Below are positions 26,330 to 34,761 of a stretch of 38,301 bases of DNA, piece by piece (the stretch's first letter is position 1; the number at the start of each line of letters is the position of its first letter). The DNA comes from Scatosoma sp964504025. GTDB lineage: Bacteria > Bacillota > Clostridia > Christensenellales > Borkfalkiaceae. The translations under genes and the position numbers were made by a program. Below the pieces are notes generated by a model. It was not told the origin of the DNA, searched no databases, and saw only the letters and a list, made by a program, of their open reading frames with translations. The stretch lies in NCBI GenBank assembly GCA_964504025.1, contig CAZDCO010000006.1:1-38301 (forward strand), given 5' to 3'.

Positions 26330-27523
26330 TTACGCTAAAATATCCTTTTCGTGTTTTTGACCTTCCGTAACCGTAACGCCGTCGGCAACGTTGATTCCTC
26401 TGCCGAGCACGACGATCTCCGCGTCATCCTGCTTTTCTACGCCGATTTTAGCGTTTTTGCCTACCGTTACGTTTTCGTCGATAATCGAATAGGAAACGGT
26501 TGCACCTGCGTGAATTACGCTATTTGCAAGCACGACGGCGTCTTTCACCACCGCGCCCTTTTCTACGATAACGTTGCTGCCGAGTACCGAATTTTCCACT
26601 ACGCCGTCGATTTCACAGCCGAGCGCGACCATCGAATTTTTCACGACGCCGTCCTCGCCGATATGTTCGGGAGGCGCAAGCGGATTGCGCGAATGGATCT
26701 TCCAAGACTTGTCGCCAACGTCGAATTCGGGCGTTTCGCCGAGCAAGTCCATATTCGCTTGCCAAAGGGAAGCAATCGTACCGACGTCCTTCCAATAGCC
26801 TTCGAAACGATAGGAAAACATCTTCTCGCCTGCGTTCAGCATGGCAGGCAATACGTCTTTACCAAAGTCTTTGGACGAGTTGGGGTTCGCGTCGTCCTCT
26901 TCCAAATATTTGAACAGTTTTTTCGCGCTGAAAATATAAATACCCATAGAAGCCAAGGTGCTCTTCGGTTGTTTAGGCTTTTCTTCAAATTGATAGATCG
27001 AACCGTCGGGGTTGGTATTCAAAATACCGAAACGGGAAGCTTCTTCCAACGGCACGTTGATCGCTGCAATGGTACAATCCGCGCCCGTTTCCTTGTGCGC
27101 TTTGAGCATCGCCGCGTAGTCCATTTTATAAATGTGATCTCCCGATAAAATCAAGACGTATTCGGGATTATACATTCTCATAAAGTGTAAATTTTGATAG
27201 ATGGCGTTTGCCGTACCCGCGTACCACGACGAATTCGTCTTGGCTTGATACGGCGAAAGGATATGTACGCCGCCGTAGTTTCTGTCCAAATCCCACGGTT
27301 GTCCGTTACCGATATACTCGTTCAAAATGAGCGGTTGATACTGGGTGAGTACACCTACCGTATCGATACCCGAATTTACGCAGTTGGAAAGCGGAAAATC
27401 GATAATGCGATATTTCGCGCCGAACGCTACTGCAGGTTTTGCTACGTTGGTGGTCAAAGCGTACAGTCTGCTACCCTGTCCGCCAGCCAACAGCATTGCT
27501 ACACATTCTTTTTTGCTTTGCAT
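26330..27523 (-). CDS. glgC: Glucose-1-phosphate adenylyltransferase, catalytic subunit GlgC
   Basis: Makes ADP-glucose from glucose-1-phosphate and ATP, the committed step of glycogen synthesis. Seen: LLAGGQGSRLYALT (nucleotide loop), KPAVAFGAKYRIIDFPLSN, SGDHIYKMDY near the active site, FEEKP and a C-terminal beta-helix. The ATG at 27523 is chosen, seven bases or so after GAAGGGGG; the frame also opens at a TTG five codons upstream that lies inside the ribosome site. The resulting 397 residues are typical. The glgB stop is 11 bases upstream. Confidence 0.95.
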   Translation of the reverse strand: MQSKKECVAMLLAGGQGSRLYALTTNVAKPAVAFGAKYRIIDFPLSNCVNSGIDTVGVLTQYQPLILNEYIGNGQPWDLDRNYGGVHILSPYQAKTNSSWYAGTANAIYQNLHFMRMYNPEYVLILSGDHIYKMDYAAMLKAHKETGADCTIAAINVPLEEASRFGILNTNPDGSIYQFEEKPKQPKSTLASMGIYIFSAKKLFKYLEEDDANPNSSKDFGKDVLPAMLNAGEKMFSYRFEGYWKDVGTIASLWQANMDLLGETPEFDVGDKSWKIHSRNPLAPPEHIGEDGVVKNSMVALGCEIDGVVENSVLGSNVIVEKGAVVKDAVVLANSVIHAGATVSYSIIDENVTVGKNAKIGVEKQDDAEIVVLGRGINVADGVTVTEGQKHEKDILA

Positions 27524-27534
27524 AAAAGCCCCCT

Positions 27535-29427
27535 TCAATTTATTTTTTTAAGATATACGCAAGTCAATTTGGGAAAATCGAATCCGATCGAATATTCTTT
27601 CCCGTGGCTAAACGATTTCGTGGTTGTAAAAATATGTTTCTTCATCGCGCCGCTACCGCCGTAACGGACGGAATCGCTGTTGTAGATCACTTGATATTTT
27701 CCCTTAGGCAGCCCCAAGCGGTAGTTCGTCAAATCGCTGCCCGAGAAATTGAGCATGGCGACGACGGAGTTCCCCTCGCGATCCTTTCGTTGGTACGCGA
27801 CGAAATTGCTATCCGCGTCGTCCGCCGCAAGCCATTCGAAGCCGTCCCAACTGTCCTCGATCTCGTAGAGAGCAGGCGTGGTTTTATACAGCTCGTTCAA
27901 CTCGCGTACGGCAACGGAAAGCTTTTCGTGCATGGGATAGTCCTTCAAGAAAAACTCGATACCCTCTTTATAGTTCCATTCCTTAAACTGTCCGAACTCC
28001 GAACCCATAAAGTGCAACTTTTTGCCGGGGTGGGACATCATATATCCTAAAAATACGCGTACGCCTGCGAACTTTTCTTCGTATTCGCCCGGCATTTTAC
28101 CGATTAGCGACGCTTTACCGTGCACCACTTCGTCGTGGGAAATGGGCAACACGTAATTTTCGGAAAAGGCGTACATCATAGAGAACGTCAACTTGTTATG
28201 GTTATATCGACGGAACAACGGATTCGTGGAAACGTACGAAAGTACGTCGTTCATCCACCCCATATTCCATTTGAAGTTAAAGCCTAAACCGCCCATAGAA
28301 GTGGGTTTCGTAACCATAGGCCAAGCCGTCGATTCTTCCGCGATCATCAAGGCGTTGGGGAAACGCTCGAACACCGCTTCGTTTAAGCGGCGCAAGAACG
28401 CCATGGCTTCCAAGTTCTTGTTTTCGCCGTATACGTTCGGTACCCATTCGCCCTCTTTTTTGTCGTAATCGAGGTAGAGCATAGAAGCGACCGCGTCCAC
28501 ACGCAAGCCGTCTACGTGATAGTTTTCAAACAAAAATACCGCGCTGGAAATCAGGAAAGAAACGACTTCGTTTCTACCGTAATCGAATTTCCGAGTCCCC
28601 CAGCCCTGCATTTCTTTGCGATCCCATTGCGACGGTTCGTACAGCGGCGCGCCGTCAAATTCGTACAAGCCGAACGCGTCCTTGGGGAAGTGTGCGGGAA
28701 CCCAGTCGAGAATGACGCCGATGCCCTCTTTATGGAAACTATCGACCAAATACATAAAATCTTTCGGTTCGCCCAAACGGGAGGTAACGGCAAAATAGCC
28801 CGTTACTTGATACCCCCACGAACCGTCGTACGGATATTCGGTTACAGGCATAAATTCGACGTGCGTGTACCCCATTTTCTTGACGTACGCAACCAACTCT
28901 TTGGCGAGTTGGCGATAGGTATAATAGCTGCCGTCGGCGTTTTTTCGCCAAGACAACAAATTGACTTCGTAAATGTTTACGGGCGAGGCGTAGATATCGT
29001 TATGCCGTTGCTTGTCCAAATATGCCTCGTCCGACCAACGAAAACCTTGCAAATCGTAAATTTTAGAAGCGTTCGACTTGCCTTCTCCCGGCGTTTCGGC
29101 GTGGAAAGCGTACGGATCGGCTTTATACAACGTCCGTCCGTCCTCCGTTTTGATGCAATACTTGTAATCGTCAAACTGCTTGACGCCCTCGATAAACGCC
29201 TCGAACGTTTGTCCGTCGATCAAGCGTTCCATTTCGTTGGCGGTTTCGTTCCAATCGTTAAAGCTGCCGACGACCGATACGCTCTTGGCGCGCGGCGCCC
29301 AAACGCGGAACACGTACCCTTTCTTTTTGTGGCGTACGGCGGCGTGCGCTCCCATAAAAGCGTACGCTTGGAAATTTTCACCGTGATGGAACAAGTGCAA
29401 AGGCACGTCCGTTTGAAATGCGCTCAT
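27535..29427 (-). CDS. glgB: 1,4-alpha-glucan branching enzyme
   Basis: Creates alpha-1,6 branches in glycogen (GH13). An N-terminal CBM48 domain (about 35-125; FRVWAPRAKSVSVVGSFNDWN) precedes the barrel with the four GH13 regions: DWVPAHFP, GLRVDAVASMLY (Asp nucleophile), MIAEEST (Glu) and LPISHDEVVHGK (Asp). The all-beta C-terminal domain ends at Thr/Lys-rich strands. At 630 residues it is full length. It is the first gene of the glycogen operon, with a near-consensus promoter upstream and AGGAGAAG before the ATG. Confidence 0.96.
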   Translation of the reverse strand: MSAFQTDVPLHLFHHGENFQAYAFMGAHAAVRHKKKGYVFRVWAPRAKSVSVVGSFNDWNETANEMERLIDGQTFEAFIEGVKQFDDYKYCIKTEDGRTLYKADPYAFHAETPGEGKSNASKIYDLQGFRWSDEAYLDKQRHNDIYASPVNIYEVNLLSWRKNADGSYYTYRQLAKELVAYVKKMGYTHVEFMPVTEYPYDGSWGYQVTGYFAVTSRLGEPKDFMYLVDSFHKEGIGVILDWVPAHFPKDAFGLYEFDGAPLYEPSQWDRKEMQGWGTRKFDYGRNEVVSFLISSAVFLFENYHVDGLRVDAVASMLYLDYDKKEGEWVPNVYGENKNLEAMAFLRRLNEAVFERFPNALMIAEESTAWPMVTKPTSMGGLGFNFKWNMGWMNDVLSYVSTNPLFRRYNHNKLTFSMMYAFSENYVLPISHDEVVHGKASLIGKMPGEYEEKFAGVRVFLGYMMSHPGKKLHFMGSEFGQFKEWNYKEGIEFFLKDYPMHEKLSVAVRELNELYKTTPALYEIEDSWDGFEWLAADDADSNFVAYQRKDREGNSVVAMLNFSGSDLTNYRLGLPKGKYQVIYNSDSVRYGGSGAMKKHIFTTTKSFSHGKEYSIGFDFPKLTCVYLKKIN

Positions 29428-29487
29428 ATCTTCTCCTAAATGCGCCGCGAAAGGCGTGCATACAAGATTATTCTTCGTCTACGCACT

Positions 29488-29516
29488 ATTATACTATATT
29501 TTTCTTGCATTTTCAA
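29488..29516 (-). promoter_or_regulatory. Promoter of the glg operon
   Basis: Minus strand: TTGAAA (29516-29511), exact 17-base spacer, TATAAT (29493-29488). A leader of about 50 bases with a small GC-rich hairpin precedes the glgB ATG. The 29428-29742 gap holds only this promoter, the palindromic element and the coaE terminator. Confidence 0.85.
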
Positions 29517-29595
29517 GGGTATTTTAAAAAAAGTTTAATATTTTTTGCAATTTTTTTTGTCGCATGCCTGTCAGCAGAAAAGCGTAGAAAACGAA

Positions 29596-29653
29596 ACTAT
29601 GTCAGACATAGTTATTATGTTATGCGTAACACATAAATTATGTGTGGCATAGT
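29596..29653. repeat. 58-bp imperfect palindrome (family copy 2) upstream of glgB
   Basis: The whole segment is self-complementary at about 22 of 29 positions (ends ACTATG and CATAGT). It contains two perfect 8-1-8 sub-palindromes, 29596-29612 (ACTATGTC-A-GACATAGT) and 29629-29645 (ACACATAA-A-TTATGTGT). It shares a 13-base core (12 of 13 identical) and the terminal GCATAGTA with the element at 8732-8768. It sits between the coaE terminator and the glg promoter, about 80 bases upstream of the -35 box. Confidence 0.65.
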
Positions 29654-29664
29654 AAGAAAATATT

Positions 29665-29717
29665 AAAAAATACGGGCAAGCATCCCCTATTTTCATGCGG
29701 ACACTTCCCCGTATTTT
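29665..29717 (-). terminator. Terminator of the polA-coaE transcript
   Basis: Minus strand: arms AAAATACGGG (29717-29708) and CCCGTATTTT (29676-29667) followed by more T residues. The 31-base loop includes a smaller GCAT/ATGC pairing. Confidence 0.7.
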
Positions 29718-29742
29718 ACGCGATATTAGCTTGTTTCACAAT

Positions 29743-30339
29743 TTATGTTTCACAAATAGTAGAAATCAGTTCGTTTACGGCTTGGCGCAACGCCGTTCGA
29801 TCGCCTTGATTTTTCAAAGAAACAACGTTCGGCTTTTGCTTTTCGATCGCTATCCGCTCCCCGTCGTAATCGATTTGCGAAGCCATACACGCAAGCACCC
29901 GTTCCGTCGTCGTCTTATCGCGTGCAAGCACGGCTTCGATTCGTTCCCGTTTATCGCGCTCGACGATCAATACGCCGTCGAACGATTCGGCATAATTCCC
30001 CTCGTACAGCAACGGTACTTCGGCAAAAACGAGTTTTTGTTCGCTTGCCTGCATTTTTTCAAATAAGCTTTTCATAATCAACGGGTGTGCGACGGCGTTG
30101 AGTTTCGCGCGCGCCCTTTCGTCGAAAAATACGCGCGCGCTTAACGCAGCACGATCGATTGCCCCGTCGATCACGACGTCGGGAAAATGCGTTCGTATTT
30201 GCTCGATATATTGCGGCGAACGAATGATTTCTTTATATATTTCATCACAGGAAAATACGGGATAACCAAGCTCTCGTATATAGTCGGCAACCGTTGATTT
30301 TCCGCTGCCGATTCCACCCGTTATCGCTATCTTTTTCAA
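29743..30339 (-). CDS. coaE: Dephospho-CoA kinase
   Basis: Last step of coenzyme A synthesis. The P-loop GGIGSGKST is near residues 7-15, CDEIYKEII follows, then the VPLLYEG motif typical of CoaE, and VERDKRERIEAVLARD in the lid region. The TTG at 30339 is chosen: it sits six bases after AAGGAG and yields the canonical MKKIAITGG start (198 residues). A GTG at 30360 is also in frame but has no ribosome site and would place the ribosome site inside the coding region. It follows polA directly, a common Bacillota pair. Confidence 0.93.
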   Translation of the reverse strand: MKKIAITGGIGSGKSTVADYIRELGYPVFSCDEIYKEIIRSPQYIEQIRTHFPDVVIDGAIDRAALSARVFFDERARAKLNAVAHPLIMKSLFEKMQASEQKLVFAEVPLLYEGNYAESFDGVLIVERDKRERIEAVLARDKTTTERVLACMASQIDYDGERIAIEKQKPNVVSLKNQGDRTALRQAVNELISTICET

Positions 30340-30384
30340 AACATACTCCTTTTGTTTCACGATAATCGTTTCACGCGCATTCTT

Positions 30385-32976
30385 TTACTTCGTATCGAAC
30401 CAAGTGCGCCCGACGGTAATGTCAACCGTCAAAGGCACGGACAACGAAACGGCGTTCTCCATTTCCTCTTTCAAAATGTTTGCGACCGCTTCTTGTTCCG
30501 TCACAGGACAATTTACAATCAATTCGTCGTGGACTTGCAACACGAGTTTCGCTTTATATCCGCCCTCTTGCAGTCGGCTGTAAACGTTATTCATGGCGAT
30601 TTTGATAATGTCCGCGCTCGTGCCCTGCAACGGCATATTCATCGCCGCCCGTTCCCCGAATTGACGCACGTTATAGTTGGACGATTTCACCTCGTTCATG
30701 ACGCGTCTACGCCCCAACAATGTCGTTACGCAGCCTTGCGTTTTCGCCGTTTCCACGTTCTTTTGCATATACTCGCGTACGTCGGAATATGTCTCGAAAT
30801 ACTTGTCGATATACTCCTGCGCGCGCTTTGCCGTGATATTCAAATCGTTTCCCAAACCAAACGCGCTCATGCCGTAAATAATGCCGAAATTGACCGCTTT
30901 TGCGCTGATACGCTGCTCGGCGGTTACTTGATCGATCGGCACGCCGAACACCTGCGAAGCCGTCGTTGCGTGAATATCACGACCTTGACAATACGCCTCG
31001 ATCAACTCTTTACAGCCCGAAAAATGCGCCAACAAACGCAGCTCGATTTGAGAATAGTCGGCGTCGACCAAAACGCAACCTACTTCGGCGGTAAACAACT
31101 TACGGAGTTCTCTACCCTCGTCCGTGCGAATGGGAATATTTTGCAGGTTCGGCGACGAGCTGGACAATCTACCCGTAACGGTATTCGTTTGATTGTACGT
31201 GGTATGCACCTTGCCGTTTTTAACGAGTGGTTTGAAGCCCTCTACGTACGTTGATTGAAGCTTTTGTATTTTACGATAGCGTAACAAACAACGCACGATT
31301 TCCGATTGTGGTGCGTACTTTTCCAACTCTTCCGCCGTCGTCTTATAATACTTAGTCGTTTTGTTCTTTTTCACGCCGTCCGCGATCTTCAATTTTTCAA
31401 ACAAAACGACGCCGAGTTGCTGCGTGGAGTTGATATTAAATTCTTCTCCTGCAAGCTCGTAAATGCGCCGTTTTACATCTTCTATCTCCTTTTGATAGCG
31501 CACGGATAATTCCGCAAGGACTTCTTCGTTAACGCACACGCCCACGTCTTCCATGGAATACAACACGCGGACAAGCGGCAACTCGACGCGCTCATATAAA
31601 TCGCGTTCTTCCGCCGTTAAAGGGCGTAAATAGCGTTTCCAAAGGTGCGCCAAGCCGTACGCCGTATTTCGTTCAGGCAACGCGTTTTGCGCCAAATAAT
31701 AGGACATAGAATCGGTGTTCGCCAAACCGTCGGAAATACACTTCAAAACGGATACATCTTCGTACGGCGCGGTAAACGCAACGCCGAACGATTTCAAACG
31801 GTGCATCATCTCCTTGACGCTATAACAAATCACCCGTCTTTCGCCCGAAAATATCGCCTGTAACAAAGGCGTCAACTCGTTTTCGTAAAAGCCTGCGTCC
31901 AACAAACTTTCCTTGATCGGCAACATGTATTCCGTCAAGTCGTCATCTTCCTCCCAATCAGCAGGCATGGTAACGAAACGGAACGCCGTGGCGTCTAAAT
32001 CGGCAACGACGTACGCCGATGCGGAACGGTTTACGCGCTCGATCGCGTCTTCCACGCTTTCTACGCCCTCTTCATGCAACTCGCCGCAATGCGACTCCGC
32101 CTTCTTATACGAGTTCGTTTCCTCTTCCGAGAATATATTTGCCGCCGTCAACGACTTAAACTCTAATTCGGCAAACTTTTCCTTTAAGACGCGCGGATAG
32201 GGAGTACGCAACATACATTCGGAGAGTTGTACGTCCAAAGGCACGTTTACGTCGATCGTAGCCAACTGCCGTGAAAAATACGCGCTTTCCTTGCCGTTGA
32301 CCAAATTGTCGTGCAACGCGCCCTTTATCTCGTCGATATGCGCGTATACGCCGTCTATGTCCCCGTATTGTTCTAAAAGCGTTTTCGCCTTCTTCTCTCC
32401 TACGCCTGCAACCCCGGGGATATTATCCGAAGAATCCCCCATCAACGCCTTCAAATCGATGATTTGACAGGGATTTATGCCCACTTCGTCCTTAAAGTTG
32501 TCTTTCGTCAACTCTAAAATGTCGCTGACGCCCTTGCGCGTAAAGCAAACGGAAGTCGTTTCGTCAACGAGCTGATACGAATCGCGATCGCCCGTATACA
32601 CGTAGGTAGGCAGCTTAAATTTCTTCGCCAGCGTTCCGATTACGTCGTCCGCTTCGTACCCCTCTAACTCGCAAATTTTTATACCCATAATTTGCAATAC
32701 CTCTTTCAAAATAGGTACTTGCACCACGAGATCGTCCGGCATAGGACGACGCCCTGCCTTATATTCGCTGTATAATTTATGACGGAACGTCGGTGCGTAT
32801 AAATCGAACGCCACTACGACGTGCGTCGGCTTCTTATCCGCAAAGATACGAAGCAGCAACTTGATAAAGCCGAATACGCCGTTGGTCGGCGTTCCGCTTT
32901 TCGTAGTAAAGATCGGCGTGGCGTAGAAGGAACGGTTTAAGAGACTGTTTCCGTCAACGAGAACTAATTTTTCCAT
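30385..32976 (-). CDS. polA: DNA polymerase I
   Basis: Repair and Okazaki-fragment polymerase. The N-terminal 5'-3' exonuclease domain (residues 1-290; LVDGNSLLNRSFYA, YEADDVIG, MGDSSDNIPGVAGVGEKKA) is intact. The middle 3'-5' exonuclease-like domain (about 310-470) lacks the usual D-x-E and other metal ligands, so proofreading is probably lost, as in several Gram-positive PolA enzymes. The polymerase domain has motif A DADYSQIELRLLAH, the O-helix KAVNFGIIYGMSAFGL and motif C QVHDELIV. The length is 863 residues. An AAAGGA ribosome site and a good promoter lie upstream. Confidence 0.95.
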   Translation of the reverse strand: MEKLVLVDGNSLLNRSFYATPIFTTKSGTPTNGVFGFIKLLLRIFADKKPTHVVVAFDLYAPTFRHKLYSEYKAGRRPMPDDLVVQVPILKEVLQIMGIKICELEGYEADDVIGTLAKKFKLPTYVYTGDRDSYQLVDETTSVCFTRKGVSDILELTKDNFKDEVGINPCQIIDLKALMGDSSDNIPGVAGVGEKKAKTLLEQYGDIDGVYAHIDEIKGALHDNLVNGKESAYFSRQLATIDVNVPLDVQLSECMLRTPYPRVLKEKFAELEFKSLTAANIFSEEETNSYKKAESHCGELHEEGVESVEDAIERVNRSASAYVVADLDATAFRFVTMPADWEEDDDLTEYMLPIKESLLDAGFYENELTPLLQAIFSGERRVICYSVKEMMHRLKSFGVAFTAPYEDVSVLKCISDGLANTDSMSYYLAQNALPERNTAYGLAHLWKRYLRPLTAEERDLYERVELPLVRVLYSMEDVGVCVNEEVLAELSVRYQKEIEDVKRRIYELAGEEFNINSTQQLGVVLFEKLKIADGVKKNKTTKYYKTTAEELEKYAPQSEIVRCLLRYRKIQKLQSTYVEGFKPLVKNGKVHTTYNQTNTVTGRLSSSSPNLQNIPIRTDEGRELRKLFTAEVGCVLVDADYSQIELRLLAHFSGCKELIEAYCQGRDIHATTASQVFGVPIDQVTAEQRISAKAVNFGIIYGMSAFGLGNDLNITAKRAQEYIDKYFETYSDVREYMQKNVETAKTQGCVTTLLGRRRVMNEVKSSNYNVRQFGERAAMNMPLQGTSADIIKIAMNNVYSRLQEGGYKAKLVLQVHDELIVNCPVTEQEAVANILKEEMENAVSLSVPLTVDITVGRTWFDTK

Positions 32977-33008
32977 AAAAATCCTTTAGAATTGATGTTG
33001 ATAATAGT

Positions 33009-33037
33009 ATTGTAACACGAAATTAAAAAAATCGCAA
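33009..33037 (-). promoter_or_regulatory. Promoter of polA-coaE
   Basis: Minus strand: TTGCGA (33037-33032), 17-base spacer, TACAAT (33014-33009), about 32 bases before the polA ATG. Confidence 0.7.
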
Positions 33038-33088
33038 GGAAAATCTAAAAAAGATTTGAAAATTTATCAAAATTACCCGTTAAAACGC

Positions 33089-33117
33089 TTGCTTTTTTTT
33101 TGAGAATCATATATAAT
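33089..33117 (+). promoter_or_regulatory. Promoter of the tRNA-Leu gene
   Basis: TTGCTT (33089-33094), 17-base spacer, TATAAT (33112-33117), 23 bases ahead of the mature tRNA 5' end. Confidence 0.75.
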
Positions 33118-33140
33118 AATAAAGCTTTCAGTTGATGAAC

Positions 33141-33227
33141 GCCGAAGTGGTGGAATTGGCAGACGCGCTGGACTCAAAATCCAGTGGTAGCGATACCGTG
33201 TGGGTTCAAGTCCCACCTTCGGCACCA
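33141..33227 (+). tRNA. tRNA-Leu (anticodon CAA)
   Basis: Acceptor arms GCCGAAG and CTTCGGC pair fully, with discriminator A and an encoded CCA end. The anticodon stem CTGGA/TCCAG encloses loop CTCAAAA, giving anticodon CAA. There is a class II long variable arm and a T-arm with GGTTCAAGTCC. The 87-base length is right for leucine. The plus-strand reading frame over this gene is not a protein gene. tRNA-Leu genes are common integration sites, and an accessory island follows. Confidence 0.97.
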
Positions 33228-33236
33228 TACAAGAAT

Positions 33237-33276
33237 AAAACGAACCTTAGGTTTAATTCTGGGTTCGTTTTGTTTT
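33237..33276 (+). terminator. Terminator of the tRNA-Leu gene
   Basis: Arms AAAACGAACC (33237-33246) and GGTTCGTTTT (33262-33271), followed by a T-rich GTTTT tail. Confidence 0.8.
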
Positions 33277-33330
33277 GCAGTAAAGAATGGTTTGGGATAT
33301 TAAAAAATAATTAGCCAATACAAAATTTAT

Positions 33331-33367
33331 AAACTTATAGCGATCATCTCTATAAGTTTTTTATTTT
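33331..33367 (+). terminator. Second hairpin with T-run downstream of tRNA-Leu
   Basis: Perfect 10-bp stem AAACTTATAG / CTATAAGTTT with loop CGATCATCT, then a T-rich stretch. No gene lies between it and the tRNA terminator, so it may be left from an element that once sat here. Confidence 0.65.
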
Positions 33368-33379
33368 TAGTAATGGTAA

Positions 33380-33452
33380 TTGTAAAATTCATAAAAATAT
33401 GTTATAATGAAAATGTGAGGTTGATATGGCAAGAAAACTTATTTTGAGATAA
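33380..33452 (+). pseudogene. Vestigial gene: perfect promoter and ribosome site followed by eight codons
   Basis: TTGTAA (33380-33385), 17-base spacer, TATAAT (33403-33408), then GTGAGG five bases before an ATG at 33426. The frame reads only MARKLILR before TAA (33450-33452). This has the full expression signals of a gene but almost no coding part; the remainder appears to have been lost when the neighbouring phage-like fragment arrived or was deleted. It converges on the zincin remnant. A tiny leader peptide is possible but has nothing downstream to control. Confidence 0.45.
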
Positions 33453-33457
33453 AGTCA

Positions 33458-34713
33458 TCAATCTCTCTTTATTCCCCTTTTTTCAAGGTTATTTATTTGA
33501 GTTTCTTTAAGAGAGAATTTTGTAGTCGTTCCGTCGGAATAGGTTATTTTTCTTAATTCAAAATTGTAGTGAACTGCTCTTTTATTTGATTGAGTGCCTT
33601 TTCTTCCTCTTCCGTTTCGTCCACTATTTTCTCTATTTGATTCATTGTTTCTTCCTTGTTCTCCGATAGCCCTATTATTTTGGCTATCATCATATCCGTG
33701 GAGTGTTGCCACTTCTTCTTGGCACACTTCGTTGATATATTCAACGCTTTCACGAATTGTTCTTCCGTTATTGAATTGGTCATAAAAATAATCCCTCGCT
33801 ATTGATATTTTAGAACTAAATTTATTAAACTCCACATATCCTTCCACAGAAGGACTATCAAAGTTTCCGTTAGTTTCAATTACTTTATTTTCAATCTCTA
33901 AAAGATAGTTCCCATTCCTTAAACGATATTCCACATAGTTAGAATGATAAAGTGCATCTATACGTTGATAAAGTTGTGCTTGCTCTTGCTTTGTTAAACT
34001 TTCCCATAATACACTCTCCTTTCTTGAAGATTGTATTTCACTATTATTATACTCATTTTGAGAAGTTAAGTCAATCTCATCAATATCTCTACGAGCAAGT
34101 ATCTTTCCATTGCGATATTTATACCCCGCCTTTTCAATGGCTTTAAGATATAATTTTTCGGCTTTGGCAAGTCTTTTGTATTCCGCTCTCGCTTCGGCGT
34201 TGCCAAGTCTTTCAAACATTCCTTTAAGGTCTTTAATCTTCTTCATAATCTTTTCGGCTATGGAAGATTCTTGGCTAACAATGTTATCAATAAAGTTTCC
34301 GAGCCTAAAAGTTGTTCGCTCATAATAGTGCCCATTTCACTTCTAAAAGTTCTACTATTGATAAGATTATCTTTGTAGGTTTGCTCTTGTTCCGTTAAGG
34401 TTTCGCCTTTGGCAATTTTCTCATTGATAGAGTTTATCATCTCGCCGTTTGCATAACCACGCTTAACAAAACTATTAAAAGCATCACTAAAAAGTTTGAC
34501 GTCTTTTTGCAAATAGTCTACCAATTTAACATATTCTTTTGTTCCTTCGGCAAAGTGAGTATATTCGTGAACGATAGCACCAGCCCAAGTGTCATTCTCA
34601 AAAGTGTCCGCTCCTATATAAATAGTTCTATAATTCTTTTCTGGGTGTCCATAAAAATGTGTCAAAGTCTTGATACAAGTGCTCTCGCTTCGCTCGAGCA
34701 GACAAGCACACGC
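33458..34713 (-). pseudogene. Frameshifted fragment of a phage/ICE zincin-type metallopeptidase polyprotein
   Basis: Two minus-strand frames belong together. The upstream one (34713-34258, possible TTG start at 34665) has FYGHPEKNYRTIYIGADTF and the zincin motif HEYTHFAEGTKEY. The downstream one (to 33458) starts with MKKIKDLKGMFERLGNAEAR and ends in a KFSLKE-type tail. Near 34295-34305, shifting the frame by one base joins LGSE to NFIDNIVSQESSIAEKIMKKI, which reads straight into the second frame. This architecture matches large multidomain proteins of Clostridial phages and conjugative elements. The N-terminal bulk is missing (stop at 34714-34716), so this is a decayed remnant. It is AT-rich and unlike its neighbours. 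Confidence 0.7.
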
Positions 34714-34761
34714 CTAAGTAAATTTAACTAACTAAATTAAGGCAAATTGCGCTAAGCAAAA

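Noticed and set aside
28516..29439. 307-codon plus-strand frame opposite glgB (and similar long antisense frames opposite glgP, glgC, polA and lexA)
   Set aside because: All lie exactly over conserved genes on the other strand and their translations look random; codon usage of this genome leaves antisense frames open.
33132..33314. Plus-strand 60-codon frame starting at tRNA-Leu
   Set aside because: Over half of it is the tRNA gene, and the rest is the tRNA terminator.
33553..33783. 76-codon minus-strand frame inside the island
   Set aside because: It overlaps the zincin remnant in another frame; the remnant frame is longer and reads on from the family-like upstream part.
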